Made by a program: the position numbers and the translations under genes. From a virus, in IMG/VR virus record IMGVR_UViG_3300048580_000526, positions 25,964-89,963 of that record: 64,000 nucleotides of DNA; one strand, written 5' to 3'. The notes beneath the pieces are model-generated. The model was not told the origin of the DNA. It did no database searches and was given only the letters and a program-made list of their open reading frames with translations. Each line of letters begins with the position of its first letter. Positions within the stretch are counted from its first letter, which is position 1. Below are positions 44,148 through 53,108 of this stretch, piece after piece.

Positions 44148-44182
44148 TTAATTAACACCAATGTTAATTAAAAAGATAAATA
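44148..44182 (+). promoter_or_regulatory. Composite late promoter with variant palindrome
   Basis: A 10-base inverted repeat (TTAATTAACA 44148-44157, spacer CCAA, TGTTAATTAA 44162-44171) contains TTAACA-ccaa-TGTTAA; 7 bases after that core lies GATAAATA (44175-44182). The base change in the left arm (T to A) is matched in the right arm, so pairing is kept. The fibre 4 ATG is 33 bases on. Confidence 0.7.
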
Positions 44183-44215
44183 ACCATATGAAATTATACA
44201 GAGGAAACTACTAAT

Positions 44216-45835
44216 ATGTCATATACGGTTAATAATTTTAATGGTTCATTTTTGACAACAATCAACGATGGTCAGACAGACACAACATCAACACCATTAC
44301 GTTTAATTGGGCGTGGTGTTGCAACCTATGGTGAAGCTATAGCGGAAAATTTCGTTCATATGTTAGAAAATTTCGCAAGAACCACCCCACCATCTAATCC
44401 ATTAATTGGGCAATTCTGGTATCACATTGACGCTAATGGCTCTGGCAATCACATTATGAAAGTTTGTAAAAGTGTCAATCCAATATCTTGGGCTATATTA
44501 TCTGGTGTAGTGTCAAGTCAAGGTGGCGGGTTAAATCTTTCTTCTGGGTTCCCAGCCAGTCCTCATGATGGGGATATTTTTTGGGATGGGCATCAACTCT
44601 GGGTATGGGATGACACAGATTCAGTATGGACACTTATAGGTCCAATGTCAACACCAACGCAAAACACACAAATGTTATTTGATGGTAATTTGGTTTCAGA
44701 TGGTACCCATTTTTATAATGTTATTAAAGTTGTAATCAACGGTAAAATTGTGGCAATATATTCTGATTCGTTGACAAGTTTTATTCCATCACCTGCTATT
44801 AATGATGGTAAGGGGAATACTAATAGTTTTCCAAGAATTACTGGTGGGTTGAACTTGCATTCAGATTATGCCAGCACAGCTTTATATGCACCATTGGCTG
44901 CAAGTTCACAACCAACTGTTAATAATAGTTTTGATTTTGGTTCGTCTACTAATAAATGGAAAACTATATATTGTAATACACTAAGCGCAACCAACTTGAC
45001 AGTTAATGGGACAACTTTTGATATATCAAATGTTATGCATAATAACACTTCTAACAACCCAACAACATCAGGTTTAAATTTTGGAACAGCCACCACACCA
45101 TTTGGTACACTTTATACTAAAAATGTTATATTGACGGATGACCCCCAAACAACTAATGTTGGTGATGCTCTTTTGACAATTCCATCTGGTACTACAGCCC
45201 AACGTCCAACTACTGCTGGCATTGGTACTATAAGATTTAATACTACTACTTCTGTTTTTGAAGGGAAAAATTCATCTGCTTGGGTATCATTGCTTGATAG
45301 CTCAACAGCATCAACCACTTATTTACCAAAATCTGGTGGGACGATGACTGGATTATTGACCTTGGCATCAAATCCTGTTGGTAATCTTGACGCAGCTCCA
45401 AAACAATATGTTGATACTTTTTATCCAAAAACTGGTGGTGTTATCACAGGTGCTGTTACAGTTAATGGTGCTGTTTCCATTTCTGGTGCTACAACATTGA
45501 CACAAATTAATGAAACTAAAGTCATCCCTACTATTAGTTCTGGTGCTATAACGTTAAATTTGGCGAATGGTACAATGTTCGCAGTAACGTTGACTTCTAA
45601 TATTACCACTATAACATTTACCAACGTTCCAACTGCTGGCAACGTTGCGTCCATTTCATTATTCTTGACTCAAGATGCTACAGGAAGTCGTTCTGTGTCA
45701 TGGCCAGCCAGTGTTAAATTCGCAGGTACCGCCCCAACATTATCCAGTACAGCTTCCAAGACTGATATTTTGACTTTGGTATCACATGATGGTGGGGTAA
45801 CATGGTTTGGTATGTTAGCAGGAAAAGGATTTTAA
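44216..45835 (+). CDS. Tail fibre paralogue 4
   Basis: 539 residues. It has the shared N-terminal module (TTINDGQTDTTSTPLRLIGRG...PLIGQFWYHID) and the shared middle (GDIFWDGHQLWVWDDTDS, LIGPMSTPTQNT, TNKWKTIYCNTLSA, IPSGTTAQRPTTAGIGTIRF). A segment TYLPKSGGTMTGLLTLASNPV...APKQYVDTFYPK of general phage-fibre type is inserted before the tip. The C-terminus (LFLTQDATGSRSVSWPASVKF...GMLAGKGF) closely matches paralogue 3. It is followed 13 bases later by three tip-type paralogues in a row. Confidence 0.8.
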   Translation: MSYTVNNFNGSFLTTINDGQTDTTSTPLRLIGRGVATYGEAIAENFVHMLENFARTTPPSNPLIGQFWYHIDANGSGNHIMKVCKSVNPISWAILSGVVSSQGGGLNLSSGFPASPHDGDIFWDGHQLWVWDDTDSVWTLIGPMSTPTQNTQMLFDGNLVSDGTHFYNVIKVVINGKIVAIYSDSLTSFIPSPAINDGKGNTNSFPRITGGLNLHSDYASTALYAPLAASSQPTVNNSFDFGSSTNKWKTIYCNTLSATNLTVNGTTFDISNVMHNNTSNNPTTSGLNFGTATTPFGTLYTKNVILTDDPQTTNVGDALLTIPSGTTAQRPTTAGIGTIRFNTTTSVFEGKNSSAWVSLLDSSTASTTYLPKSGGTMTGLLTLASNPVGNLDAAPKQYVDTFYPKTGGVITGAVTVNGAVSISGATTLTQINETKVIPTISSGAITLNLANGTMFAVTLTSNITTITFTNVPTAGNVASISLFLTQDATGSRSVSWPASVKFAGTAPTLSSTASKTDILTLVSHDGGVTWFGMLAGKGF

Positions 45836-45848
45836 TGGGGATTAGAAA

Positions 45849-46766
45849 ATGGCAATGACAAAATTGGATTATGTGTTGGTTAATGGTTTAGGGGTCGCAG
45901 CCCAACTGGATGTTGGTACTACAGCCAATAATCTTATACATTTGGATAGTAATGGAAAATTACCAGCCATTGATGCCAGTCAATTGACTAATTTAACAGC
46001 TACAAATTTCACCACAGGTGCATTACCTACAGCACAAATGAATAATATTGATGCAAGTAAATTTACAACAGGAACTTTATCTGCGTCAATGATTCCAAAT
46101 ATTCCAGTATCAAAATTGAATTCTGGAACATCTGCATCATCTGGTAGTTTTTGGCGTGGTGATGGTACTTGGTCCACACCAGCGACGACAGGTGGAAATT
46201 ATGCTTTTGTGACTTCCCTTAATATAACTGGTGGTACTACTGTTGATTTTAATCTTCAATTTCAATCTGGGTATGATTATATTTTTGTTCTTGATGGTGT
46301 AAATTCTGTTGCGAATGACGCCTCTACTATTGATAGATTGTGTGTTCTTTTTGGTTATGGGACAACACCAACTTATACCAATTCAGGTTACACTACTGGG
46401 GGGCAAGGTTTAACGTCAAGAGATAGTGGCGCAAGAACTTGGGAATCAAACGATAATTCTACTGCAACAATAAATTTAGGTCTTGGTGCAAAATGCCAAG
46501 GATATTATAGCGGTGTAAATGGTGGTGGTATATCTGGGACTTTACATTTAACACACCCAGCAGAAGGATCGCCAAGAGGGTATATTTCTGGATTATTATC
46601 TTTTGGTTTTAGGGATGGTACTATTGGGCAAGGCAATTTTGGTACTGCTGCTGGAATGACAGCAGGTGCTGTATCTGCTATTAGATTTTTTTGGTATAAT
46701 TCTTCTTACCCAACTGTTAATTTTTATAATGGTAAGATTAACGTTTATAAAGTATCAAAGGTATAA
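45849..46766 (+). CDS. Fibre-tip paralogue B
   Basis: 305 residues. The N-terminal half (MTKLDYVLVNGLGVAAQLDV, repeated short segments QLTNLTATNFTTG / QMNNIDASKFTTG / IPNIPVSKLNSG, then SGSFWRGDGTW) is a collagen-like or shaft linker shared with paralogues C and D. The C-terminal about 190 residues (VDFNLQFQSGYDYIFVLDGV, FGYGTTPTYTNSGY, GAVSAIRFFWYNSSYPTVNFYNGKINVYKVSKV) form one beta domain also present in C and D with low identity. This suggests three alternative or jointly used receptor-binding tips. Function is inferred. Confidence 0.65.
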   Translation: MAMTKLDYVLVNGLGVAAQLDVGTTANNLIHLDSNGKLPAIDASQLTNLTATNFTTGALPTAQMNNIDASKFTTGTLSASMIPNIPVSKLNSGTSASSGSFWRGDGTWSTPATTGGNYAFVTSLNITGGTTVDFNLQFQSGYDYIFVLDGVNSVANDASTIDRLCVLFGYGTTPTYTNSGYTTGGQGLTSRDSGARTWESNDNSTATINLGLGAKCQGYYSGVNGGGISGTLHLTHPAEGSPRGYISGLLSFGFRDGTIGQGNFGTAAGMTAGAVSAIRFFWYNSSYPTVNFYNGKINVYKVSKV

Positions 46767-46780
46767 CAGGAGAATAAAAA

Positions 46781-47692
46781 ATGTCATTAACTAAATTGAG
46801 TACAAATATGATTAATAATTTAGGGAGTTCAGCCCTATTATCTCCAGGTATTTCTGCTAACTCATTATTACAATTAGACAGTAACGCAAAAATCCCAGCA
46901 GTTGATGCAAGCCAATTGACTAATTTAACCCCTGCTAATGTTATTGGTACTGTGGCTAATACAAATTTACCAAACATGGATGTTAGTAAAATCACATCTG
47001 GGACATTACCATCAACAGTGTTACCAAATATTCCAGTGTCAAAATTGAATTCAGGTACCAATGCATCAGCATCAACATTTTGGCGAGGTGATGGGACATG
47101 GGCGTCTCCGACTGTAGCTGCTGGTGGGGCAATGCAATTTGTGACCAGTGTGGTAACATCTGGTATTAATACTATTGACTTCAATCTTCAATTCCAAGCT
47201 GGTTTTGATTATATTTTTATTTTTGATAGAGTTGTTGGTGCATCTGGGGATGGTGGGGACCAACACACTTTAGGGCTGAAATTTGGTTACGGGACCACCC
47301 CAACATATCAAGACAGTGGTTATTATGGGAATAGTATTGGTTCACAACAAGGTTATGCGTCTTCAAATTCTGCTGGTGGTTCTCAGCCTTGGTATTATGC
47401 AATATCGATGAATGAAATGGGTTCGTTGGGTGGTACTGGCGATGCTTCTGGTGGTGGCTATAACGGTTGGGTATATTTTAATAATCCAGGTGGCTCCCAA
47501 ACACCAACAATGACTTTTGAAATGTCAAGCGGGGCAAGACCAAGTTATATTCGTTATTACCATGGGAATGTTAATAGAGGATATAATACTGGTCCAATTT
47601 CTGCTATTAGAGTTATGCATTGGTCATATTATTTTGGTAGTTTGAATTTTACCTTTGGGAATATCTATGTTTATAAATTGGCTAAATCATAA
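46781..47692 (+). CDS. Fibre-tip paralogue C
   Basis: 303 residues, same architecture as its neighbours: a LTKLSTNMINNLGSSALLSP start, the SQLTNLTPAN / LPNMDVSKITSG / IPNIPVSKLNSG linker, STFWRGDGTWASP, then a C-terminal beta domain (DFNLQFQAGFDYIFIFDRV, FGYGTTPTYQDSGYY, FGNIYVYKLAKS). The loops in the C-terminal domain (residues about 170-260) are the most different from B and D. This is as expected if they contact the receptor. It follows B by 14 bases with its own AGGAG. Confidence 0.65.
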   Translation: MSLTKLSTNMINNLGSSALLSPGISANSLLQLDSNAKIPAVDASQLTNLTPANVIGTVANTNLPNMDVSKITSGTLPSTVLPNIPVSKLNSGTNASASTFWRGDGTWASPTVAAGGAMQFVTSVVTSGINTIDFNLQFQAGFDYIFIFDRVVGASGDGGDQHTLGLKFGYGTTPTYQDSGYYGNSIGSQQGYASSNSAGGSQPWYYAISMNEMGSLGGTGDASGGGYNGWVYFNNPGGSQTPTMTFEMSSGARPSYIRYYHGNVNRGYNTGPISAIRVMHWSYYFGSLNFTFGNIYVYKLAKS

Positions 47693-47706
47693 TTGGAGAA
47701 TTAAAA

Positions 47707-48573
47707 ATGACTTTAACTAAATTAGATTTGAGTTTAATAAATGGAGTTGGAACATCGTCTGCTTTCAATGCAGGAACGTCAGCCAACAATATTGTCCAAC
47801 TTGACGGTAACGCAAAAATCCCACCATTGGATGGTAGCCAATTGACCAATTTGAATGCACCAAATATAACTGGAACATTAGCTTCTTCTAATATCCCAAA
47901 CATTGATGCTGCAAAGATCACAACAGGGTTGTTCTCTACAAGCGCAATCCCGGCAATCCCAGTTTCAAAATTTAACGCTGGTTTGAATGCATCATCATCT
48001 ACATATTGGAGGGGTGATACAACTTGGGCACTACCAACTGGTTCTGCTGGAACATATTCATTTTTGTCAAGTGTTAATGCTACAAGTGGTGCTTCGGTTA
48101 ATTTGAATTTACAATTCCAAGCTAATCTTGATTATATGTTTATTCTTGATGAAATTATTAATCCAGCACAAGGCACAGCGAATTTATGTTGTGAATATGG
48201 TTATGGAACAACTCCAACATATCAAACATCAGGGTATTATATTGTTCGTTATGGTGGTTCAACTAATAATCCTGGTTATTCATATGATATTGGCGAACTT
48301 GAGTATGTGTCATCCTCTAATACATTTGATAATTCATTTAATGGAAATATTATTAATGGGAGATTTAAAATGATATCCCCAGCAACATCCACAAGACCAT
48401 TATTAATGGGTAATATGACTTATATATCGACTGGTAGTACAATGTGGTACAGTACATTTACAATATCAAGAGATGTTGCATCAGGACCAATTTCTGCATT
48501 AAGATTTTATTGGAGTAATGGTGGTTCATTTAGTGGTGGAAAAATTTATATTTATACATTAGCAAAATCATAA
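47707..48573 (+). CDS. Fibre-tip paralogue D
   Basis: 288 residues. The first 45 residues are close to those of paralogue A at 41512 (LTKLDLSLINGVGTSSAFNA), while the C-terminal domain (VNLNLQFQANLDYMFILDEI, YGYGTTPTYQTSGYY, GGKIYIYTLAKS) matches B and C. It is thus a bridge between the two groups and evidence of module exchange. It is 14 bases from C and 13 from the next small gene, in one transcription unit. Confidence 0.65.
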   Translation: MTLTKLDLSLINGVGTSSAFNAGTSANNIVQLDGNAKIPPLDGSQLTNLNAPNITGTLASSNIPNIDAAKITTGLFSTSAIPAIPVSKFNAGLNASSSTYWRGDTTWALPTGSAGTYSFLSSVNATSGASVNLNLQFQANLDYMFILDEIINPAQGTANLCCEYGYGTTPTYQTSGYYIVRYGGSTNNPGYSYDIGELEYVSSSNTFDNSFNGNIINGRFKMISPATSTRPLLMGNMTYISTGSTMWYSTFTISRDVASGPISALRFYWSNGGSFSGGKIYIYTLAKS

Positions 48574-48586
48574 TAGGAGAAAAAAT

Positions 48587-48844
48587 ATGACAAGTTCGAT
48601 TATAGTAAATCCAGATGGAACAGTAACCACAAGAGAGTGGACACAAGAAGAAATAGCTGCTGCAGCAGCCCAACATGAAGCTACAAAGGTTGAAATGGCA
48701 ATATTTGAAATTCAAAATCAAATTCGTTCATTGGAAGCCACAGTTACTCCAAGACGTTTGCGTGATGCAATATTGGGAACTGATAATGGCTGGCTTGCAA
48801 ATGTTGAAACACAAATTGATGCATTAAGGGCACAATTAAATTAA
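48587..48844 (+). CDS. Small fibre-associated protein
   Basis: 85 residues: a short beta start (MTSSIIVNPDGTVTTREWT) followed by a helix (EEIAAAAAQHEATKVEMAIFEIQNQIRSLEA) and a C-terminal part (RRLRDAILGTDNGWLANVETQIDALRAQ). The short C-terminal helical part is like the end of the 42229 product, and the position after fibre-tip genes suggests a fibre assembly or capping role. No firm family. AGGAG precedes the ATG by 8 bases. Confidence 0.55.
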   Translation: MTSSIIVNPDGTVTTREWTQEEIAAAAAQHEATKVEMAIFEIQNQIRSLEATVTPRRLRDAILGTDNGWLANVETQIDALRAQLN

Positions 48845-48870
48845 CTATATGTTTTATTTTTTGATAAATA
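48841..48870 (+). promoter_or_regulatory. Late promoter GATAAATA with partial palindrome
   Basis: GATAAATA at 48863-48870, 25 bases before the fibre 5 ATG. TTAAC at 48841-48845, overlapping the previous stop, lies 22 bases upstream of the element as in the 3501 promoter; the right half of the palindrome is degraded (GTTTTA). Confidence 0.55.
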
Positions 48871-48895
48871 AAATAAAACTAATGAGGATACAAAT

Positions 48896-50542
48896 ATGTC
48901 ATATACAGTGAATAATTTTAACGGATTACTATTAACCACAATCAACGATGGTCAGGTTGACACAACCTCTTCACCATTGCAACTTCTTGGTAAAGGCATC
49001 CCAAATTACGGTGAAGCCATTGCAGAAAACTTTGTCCATCTTTTGGAAAATTTCGCAAGAACCTCCCCTCCACCAAACCCATTGATCGGGCAGTTTTGGT
49101 ATCACATTGATGCTAATGGTGTAGGCAACCATGTTATGAAAGTTTGTAAGAACACTTCACCTGTTTCTTGGGTTGTTCTTTCTGGTGTGGTCACAGGTCA
49201 AGGGACCGGGACTTCTTCAGGATTCCCAGCAGCCCCTGTTGACGGTGATCTTTATTGGGACGGACACCAATTATGGGCTTGGGATAATGGACAATCAAAG
49301 TGGATTCTTATCGCCCCAATGTCCACCCCATCTGAAAACACCTTCGTTTCATTCCAAGGTGATTTGGTATCTGATGGTACTCGTTTTTATAACATCATTA
49401 AAATAGTGGTCAATGGAAAAATCATCGCTATATTCTCTGATAACACAACATCATTCACCCCAAATCCAGCTATTGACGATGGTAAGGGTAATTTGACAAG
49501 TTTTCCAGTTATGTATGGTGGTATGACACTTCACGCAGATTATTTGAATCTTACCCCATATGCCCCATTGAATGCATCATCCCATCCAACAGTTGACAAG
49601 ACTTATGACTTTGGTGCATCAAATTTTAGATGGAAGACTATGTACGCCGACGTTATAGACACAAATTCTTTGAAAGTTTCTGGCTCTACAATTCCAGTAA
49701 GTTCTTTCATGCGTTTAGATTTAACCAACGTCCCAACTGATCCATTGTTGAATTTAGGTTCTACAACGAATCCTTGGGGAACATCATATATGAAATCACT
49801 CTTTTTGATTGACGATCCAAGCCAATTAAATTCTGGTGATGGTGTACTTCAAATACCAGTTGGTACTACAGCACAACGTCCAGCTGGTGCTAATGCTGGG
49901 ACAATTCGTTATAACACTACCATATCATCATTTGAAGGAAAGGGTGGTTCAGGGCAATGGTCATCATTGGGTGGCGTTAAAGACGTTGATGGTGATACTT
50001 TTATTAGTGCTGAAAACTCTCCAGGTGCAAATAACAATGAGTTAAAATTTGTAGCTGGTAACACACAACGTTTAGTTATGGGTTCCACAACTTCAACATT
50101 TTATGGGACTTGGACATTGGCAACTGGTGCAACAATGCAAACCACTCTTGCCGATTTGGCTGAAAGATATGCTGTTGATAATATTGTTGAGCCAGGTGAT
50201 GTTGTGAAGATTGGTGGTGATGCTGAAATCACTAAAACCACTTCAAGATATGATACTGATGTTTTTGGTGTTATATCTGACACAGCTGCATTAAAGATGA
50301 ATTGCGAAGCTGGTTCTGATAAAACCCATCCATATGTTGCATTGTCAGGACGAGTAATGGTTAAAGTTACAGGTCCAGTTACAAAAGGACAACGTTTGGT
50401 ATCAAGTAGTGTGCCGGGTGTTGCAATGGCAATTTCGAGTTCAGATGCCAGTGAAAACATTTTAGCGATTATCGGTAGAGCACTTGAGTCCAGTAATATA
50501 ACTGGGATAAAATTGATTGAGACTGTTGTTGGGGCGAAGTAA
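48896..50542 (+). CDS. Tail fibre paralogue 5 with a different C-terminal domain
   Basis: 548 residues. N-terminal and middle modules match paralogues 3 and 4 (TTINDGQVDTTSSPLQLLGKG; GDLYWDGHQLWAWDNGQS; IPVGTTAQRPAGANAGTIRY). The C-terminus is different: about residues 420-548 (TLADLAERYAVDNIVEPGDVV, DVFGVISDTAALKMN, YVALSGRVMVKVTGPVTKG) form a domain found at the end of many T4-like and cyanophage fibres near intramolecular chaperone (Peptidase_G2-type) regions. No conserved Ser/Asp catalytic signature could be confirmed. The gene is followed by the c-di-GMP enzyme after 70 bases. Confidence 0.78.
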   Translation: MSYTVNNFNGLLLTTINDGQVDTTSSPLQLLGKGIPNYGEAIAENFVHLLENFARTSPPPNPLIGQFWYHIDANGVGNHVMKVCKNTSPVSWVVLSGVVTGQGTGTSSGFPAAPVDGDLYWDGHQLWAWDNGQSKWILIAPMSTPSENTFVSFQGDLVSDGTRFYNIIKIVVNGKIIAIFSDNTTSFTPNPAIDDGKGNLTSFPVMYGGMTLHADYLNLTPYAPLNASSHPTVDKTYDFGASNFRWKTMYADVIDTNSLKVSGSTIPVSSFMRLDLTNVPTDPLLNLGSTTNPWGTSYMKSLFLIDDPSQLNSGDGVLQIPVGTTAQRPAGANAGTIRYNTTISSFEGKGGSGQWSSLGGVKDVDGDTFISAENSPGANNNELKFVAGNTQRLVMGSTTSTFYGTWTLATGATMQTTLADLAERYAVDNIVEPGDVVKIGGDAEITKTTSRYDTDVFGVISDTAALKMNCEAGSDKTHPYVALSGRVMVKVTGPVTKGQRLVSSSVPGVAMAISSSDASENILAIIGRALESSNITGIKLIETVVGAK

Positions 50543-50548
50543 TTTTTT

Positions 50549-50589
50549 GATAAATATATCTTGACAACGATAAAAAGTCCACCTACTAT
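50549..50589 (+). promoter_or_regulatory. Late element and host-type promoter in tandem
   Basis: GATAAATA (50549-50556) is followed by TTGACA (50561-50566), 17 bases and TACTAT (50584-50589, four of six matches to TATAAT). The PAS-GGDEF-EAL ATG is 23 bases downstream. The enzyme could therefore be made early, late or both. Confidence 0.55.
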
Positions 50590-50612
50590 GATAGGATGGG
50601 AGTTGAGGTATT

Positions 50613-53072
50613 ATGTTAAAAAATATGATCCAAATATGGCAGAAAGCCGCACAACACACAACAGAGGGTATTTTTGTGACCACTGTTGATGGGGATATTG
50701 TGTGGGTTAACGAAACATTTTCCCATATTACAGGTTATTCTTCAGCAGAAGCTGTTGGTAAAAACCCAAGATTATTTCAGTACAATGACGGGACAGAAAA
50801 AAAGAAACTGTCTTGGCGTTCATTATGGGTAACTATTTTGGCTGGGAAACTTTGGCGAGCTGAAGTGACGAATAGAAAAAAGAATGGTGACTTATACACT
50901 TGCATCCAAACCATTGTCCCAATATTTGAACAAAATTCAACCAAAATAGAATATTTCGTTGCGATTCATAATGACATAACCGACAAAAGAAGTATAGAAT
51001 ATAATGTACAAATGCGAACCAACCAATTAGAGTTGGCACAGGATATTGCGAAATTGGGTTATTGGGAATGGAATGCTTTAACCAACGAGTTCCATTGGAG
51101 TGATAGAACTTATGAAATTTTTGGAGTTGAAAAAGAAACATTTAACCCTACAATGGAAAATATTCTTGGTTTAATAAGTGAAGATGGTGTTGACTTTTTT
51201 AGATCTTGGTTAAATAGGGCAGTATATGCAAGAGAAGATTTTATCATTGATATTAAAATTAAAAATGAAGATAGAATTATTTATTTAAATTTTGAGTCAA
51301 AGTGTGGTTTAGATGAAAATGGATTTGTCATAAACTTATCAGGTATTGTGCAAGATATTACAGTAAGAAAATTAATTGAAAAGAAATTAAACGAACAATT
51401 ATCATTTGTTCAAACAATGATTGAACATAATCCTAATGCACTCTATTATAAAGATGTTAATAATAGATTTATTGGTTGTAATTTACAATTTGAAAAACTA
51501 TACAATGTGGACAGAAAGGATATAATTGGTAAAACAAACTATGAAGTTTGGGGAAATAGATATAATAAAAAAATTGAAGAAATTGAGTTTGAGGCGTTTG
51601 AATCAAATCATCCAATTCAAACAGAAATTTTTAGTAAAAATATTAATAAAGATTTAATTTTTTCAATATCATCGTATGGTGATGGTGATGGGGAATCTAT
51701 TGGTATTGTTGGTACCATTATTGATATTAGTGAGCGTAAACAAAATGAAAATCAAATTAGATTCATGGCATTTCATGATAGTCTGACTGGTTTGGCTAAT
51801 AGATCAAATATTTATCAACAATTAGAAACACTTCTTTTTGTCAAAAAACAAGAAACCCATCGCCATAATGACAGTGATGATTACTTATCCATTCTCTTTT
51901 TAGACCTTGATCATTTTAAAAATATTAATGATACAATGGGGCATGATATTGGTGATTTATTATTGAAACAGGCAAGTTCCAGAATTCAATCTTGTCTGCG
52001 AAAAGATGATACCCTTGGGAGATTGGGCGGTGATGAATTTGTCATTTTGTGCCAAACCAAACAACCAGAAACAATTGCACAAAAAATAATCTCTGAAATG
52101 GCTACCCCATTTGATTTAAATGGTAATTTGGTTTATATTGGTGTTTCTATTGGTATCGCAATTTATCCAAAAGATGGTGATACAACTAAAGAATTAATGA
52201 AAAATGCAGATTTGGCTCTTTATAAAGCCAAAGAAGATGGGCGAAATACTTTTCATTTTTTCACAGAACAAATGAACATGACAATTCTTGAACGTAGACA
52301 GATAGAAGATGACATGAGGGCAGCAATTGAAAATAAACAATTTGAATTATATTATCAACCGAGGGTCGCTCTCAATGAGACTGGTTATGAAGTTGCAAGC
52401 GCAGAGTGTTTAATACGATGGAACCACCCAACGCTTGGATTGATTTTTCCAAATTCATTTATCAATATAGCAGAGTTGACAGGTTTGATAATACCATTGA
52501 GTGAATGGGTAATAGAAGAATCCATTAAATCGCTATCATTATGGGAAAATGCTCAACACCATCCAGTTATATTATCCATTAATATATCACCTGCACATTT
52601 TAAAACATCAACATTGGTTTCATATATTAAAACGACGTTGGAAAAATATAACGTTTCACCATGTTATTTAGAAATAGAAATTACAGAAAATGTTCTTCTT
52701 GAAAGATCAGAACAAATTATGGAAAATATTAGAGAATTAAAGTTTTTGGGTGTAAAAATGGCAATTGATGACTTTGGAACTGGATATTCATCAATGAATT
52801 ACTTACGAAAATTTAATGTTAACTGCTTGAAAATAGATAAAAGTTTTGTTGATGATTTGGGTATAAACCATGATTCAGAACTTATTGTTAATGCTATAAT
52901 TGGTTTGGCTAAAAATTTAAAAATTAGGTGTGTAGCTGAAGGTGTTGAAACCATTAGCCAATTAGAATATTTGGAAAATGAAGGTTGTGATGAAATTCAG
53001 GGATGGTATTTTTCCAAAGCTATAACTGAGAATAAATTTTTGCAATACGTTCGTGAATTTAATAAAATTTGA
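50613..53072 (+). CDS. PAS-PAS-PAS-GGDEF-EAL c-di-GMP signalling enzyme
   Basis: 819 residues, no signal peptide or membrane span, so cytosolic. Three PAS/PAC domains (about 5-128, 135-255, 258-380) precede a GGDEF domain (about 383-560) and an EAL domain (about 570-815). GGDEF at 472-476 is intact, with an RxxD inhibitory site (RKDD, 463-466) at the canonical five-residue distance. The EAL domain reads ECL at 598-600 (a tolerated variant) and keeps SINISPAHF, LEIEITENVL, IDDFGTGYSS (Asp719-Asp720), LKIDKSFV and AEGVET, so it looks catalytically complete. GGDEF domains make c-di-GMP and EAL domains hydrolyse it; net activity is not predictable. GGAGTTGAGG is the ribosome site. The gene is a bacterial-type regulator set inside a phage fibre locus. 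Confidence 0.95.
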   Translation: MLKNMIQIWQKAAQHTTEGIFVTTVDGDIVWVNETFSHITGYSSAEAVGKNPRLFQYNDGTEKKKLSWRSLWVTILAGKLWRAEVTNRKKNGDLYTCIQTIVPIFEQNSTKIEYFVAIHNDITDKRSIEYNVQMRTNQLELAQDIAKLGYWEWNALTNEFHWSDRTYEIFGVEKETFNPTMENILGLISEDGVDFFRSWLNRAVYAREDFIIDIKIKNEDRIIYLNFESKCGLDENGFVINLSGIVQDITVRKLIEKKLNEQLSFVQTMIEHNPNALYYKDVNNRFIGCNLQFEKLYNVDRKDIIGKTNYEVWGNRYNKKIEEIEFEAFESNHPIQTEIFSKNINKDLIFSISSYGDGDGESIGIVGTIIDISERKQNENQIRFMAFHDSLTGLANRSNIYQQLETLLFVKKQETHRHNDSDDYLSILFLDLDHFKNINDTMGHDIGDLLLKQASSRIQSCLRKDDTLGRLGGDEFVILCQTKQPETIAQKIISEMATPFDLNGNLVYIGVSIGIAIYPKDGDTTKELMKNADLALYKAKEDGRNTFHFFTEQMNMTILERRQIEDDMRAAIENKQFELYYQPRVALNETGYEVASAECLIRWNHPTLGLIFPNSFINIAELTGLIIPLSEWVIEESIKSLSLWENAQHHPVILSINISPAHFKTSTLVSYIKTTLEKYNVSPCYLEIEITENVLLERSEQIMENIRELKFLGVKMAIDDFGTGYSSMNYLRKFNVNCLKIDKSFVDDLGINHDSELIVNAIIGLAKNLKIRCVAEGVETISQLEYLENEGCDEIQGWYFSKAITENKFLQYVREFNKI

Positions 53073-53078
53073 TAAATA
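53071..53078 (+). promoter_or_regulatory. Late promoter GATAAATA
   Basis: Overlaps the stop of the PAS-GGDEF-EAL gene; 30 bases before the ATG at 53109, with GGAG between. Confidence 0.5.
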
Positions 53079-53108
53079 GTTTAAAGAACTATTTGGAGAA
53101 TTGATATT

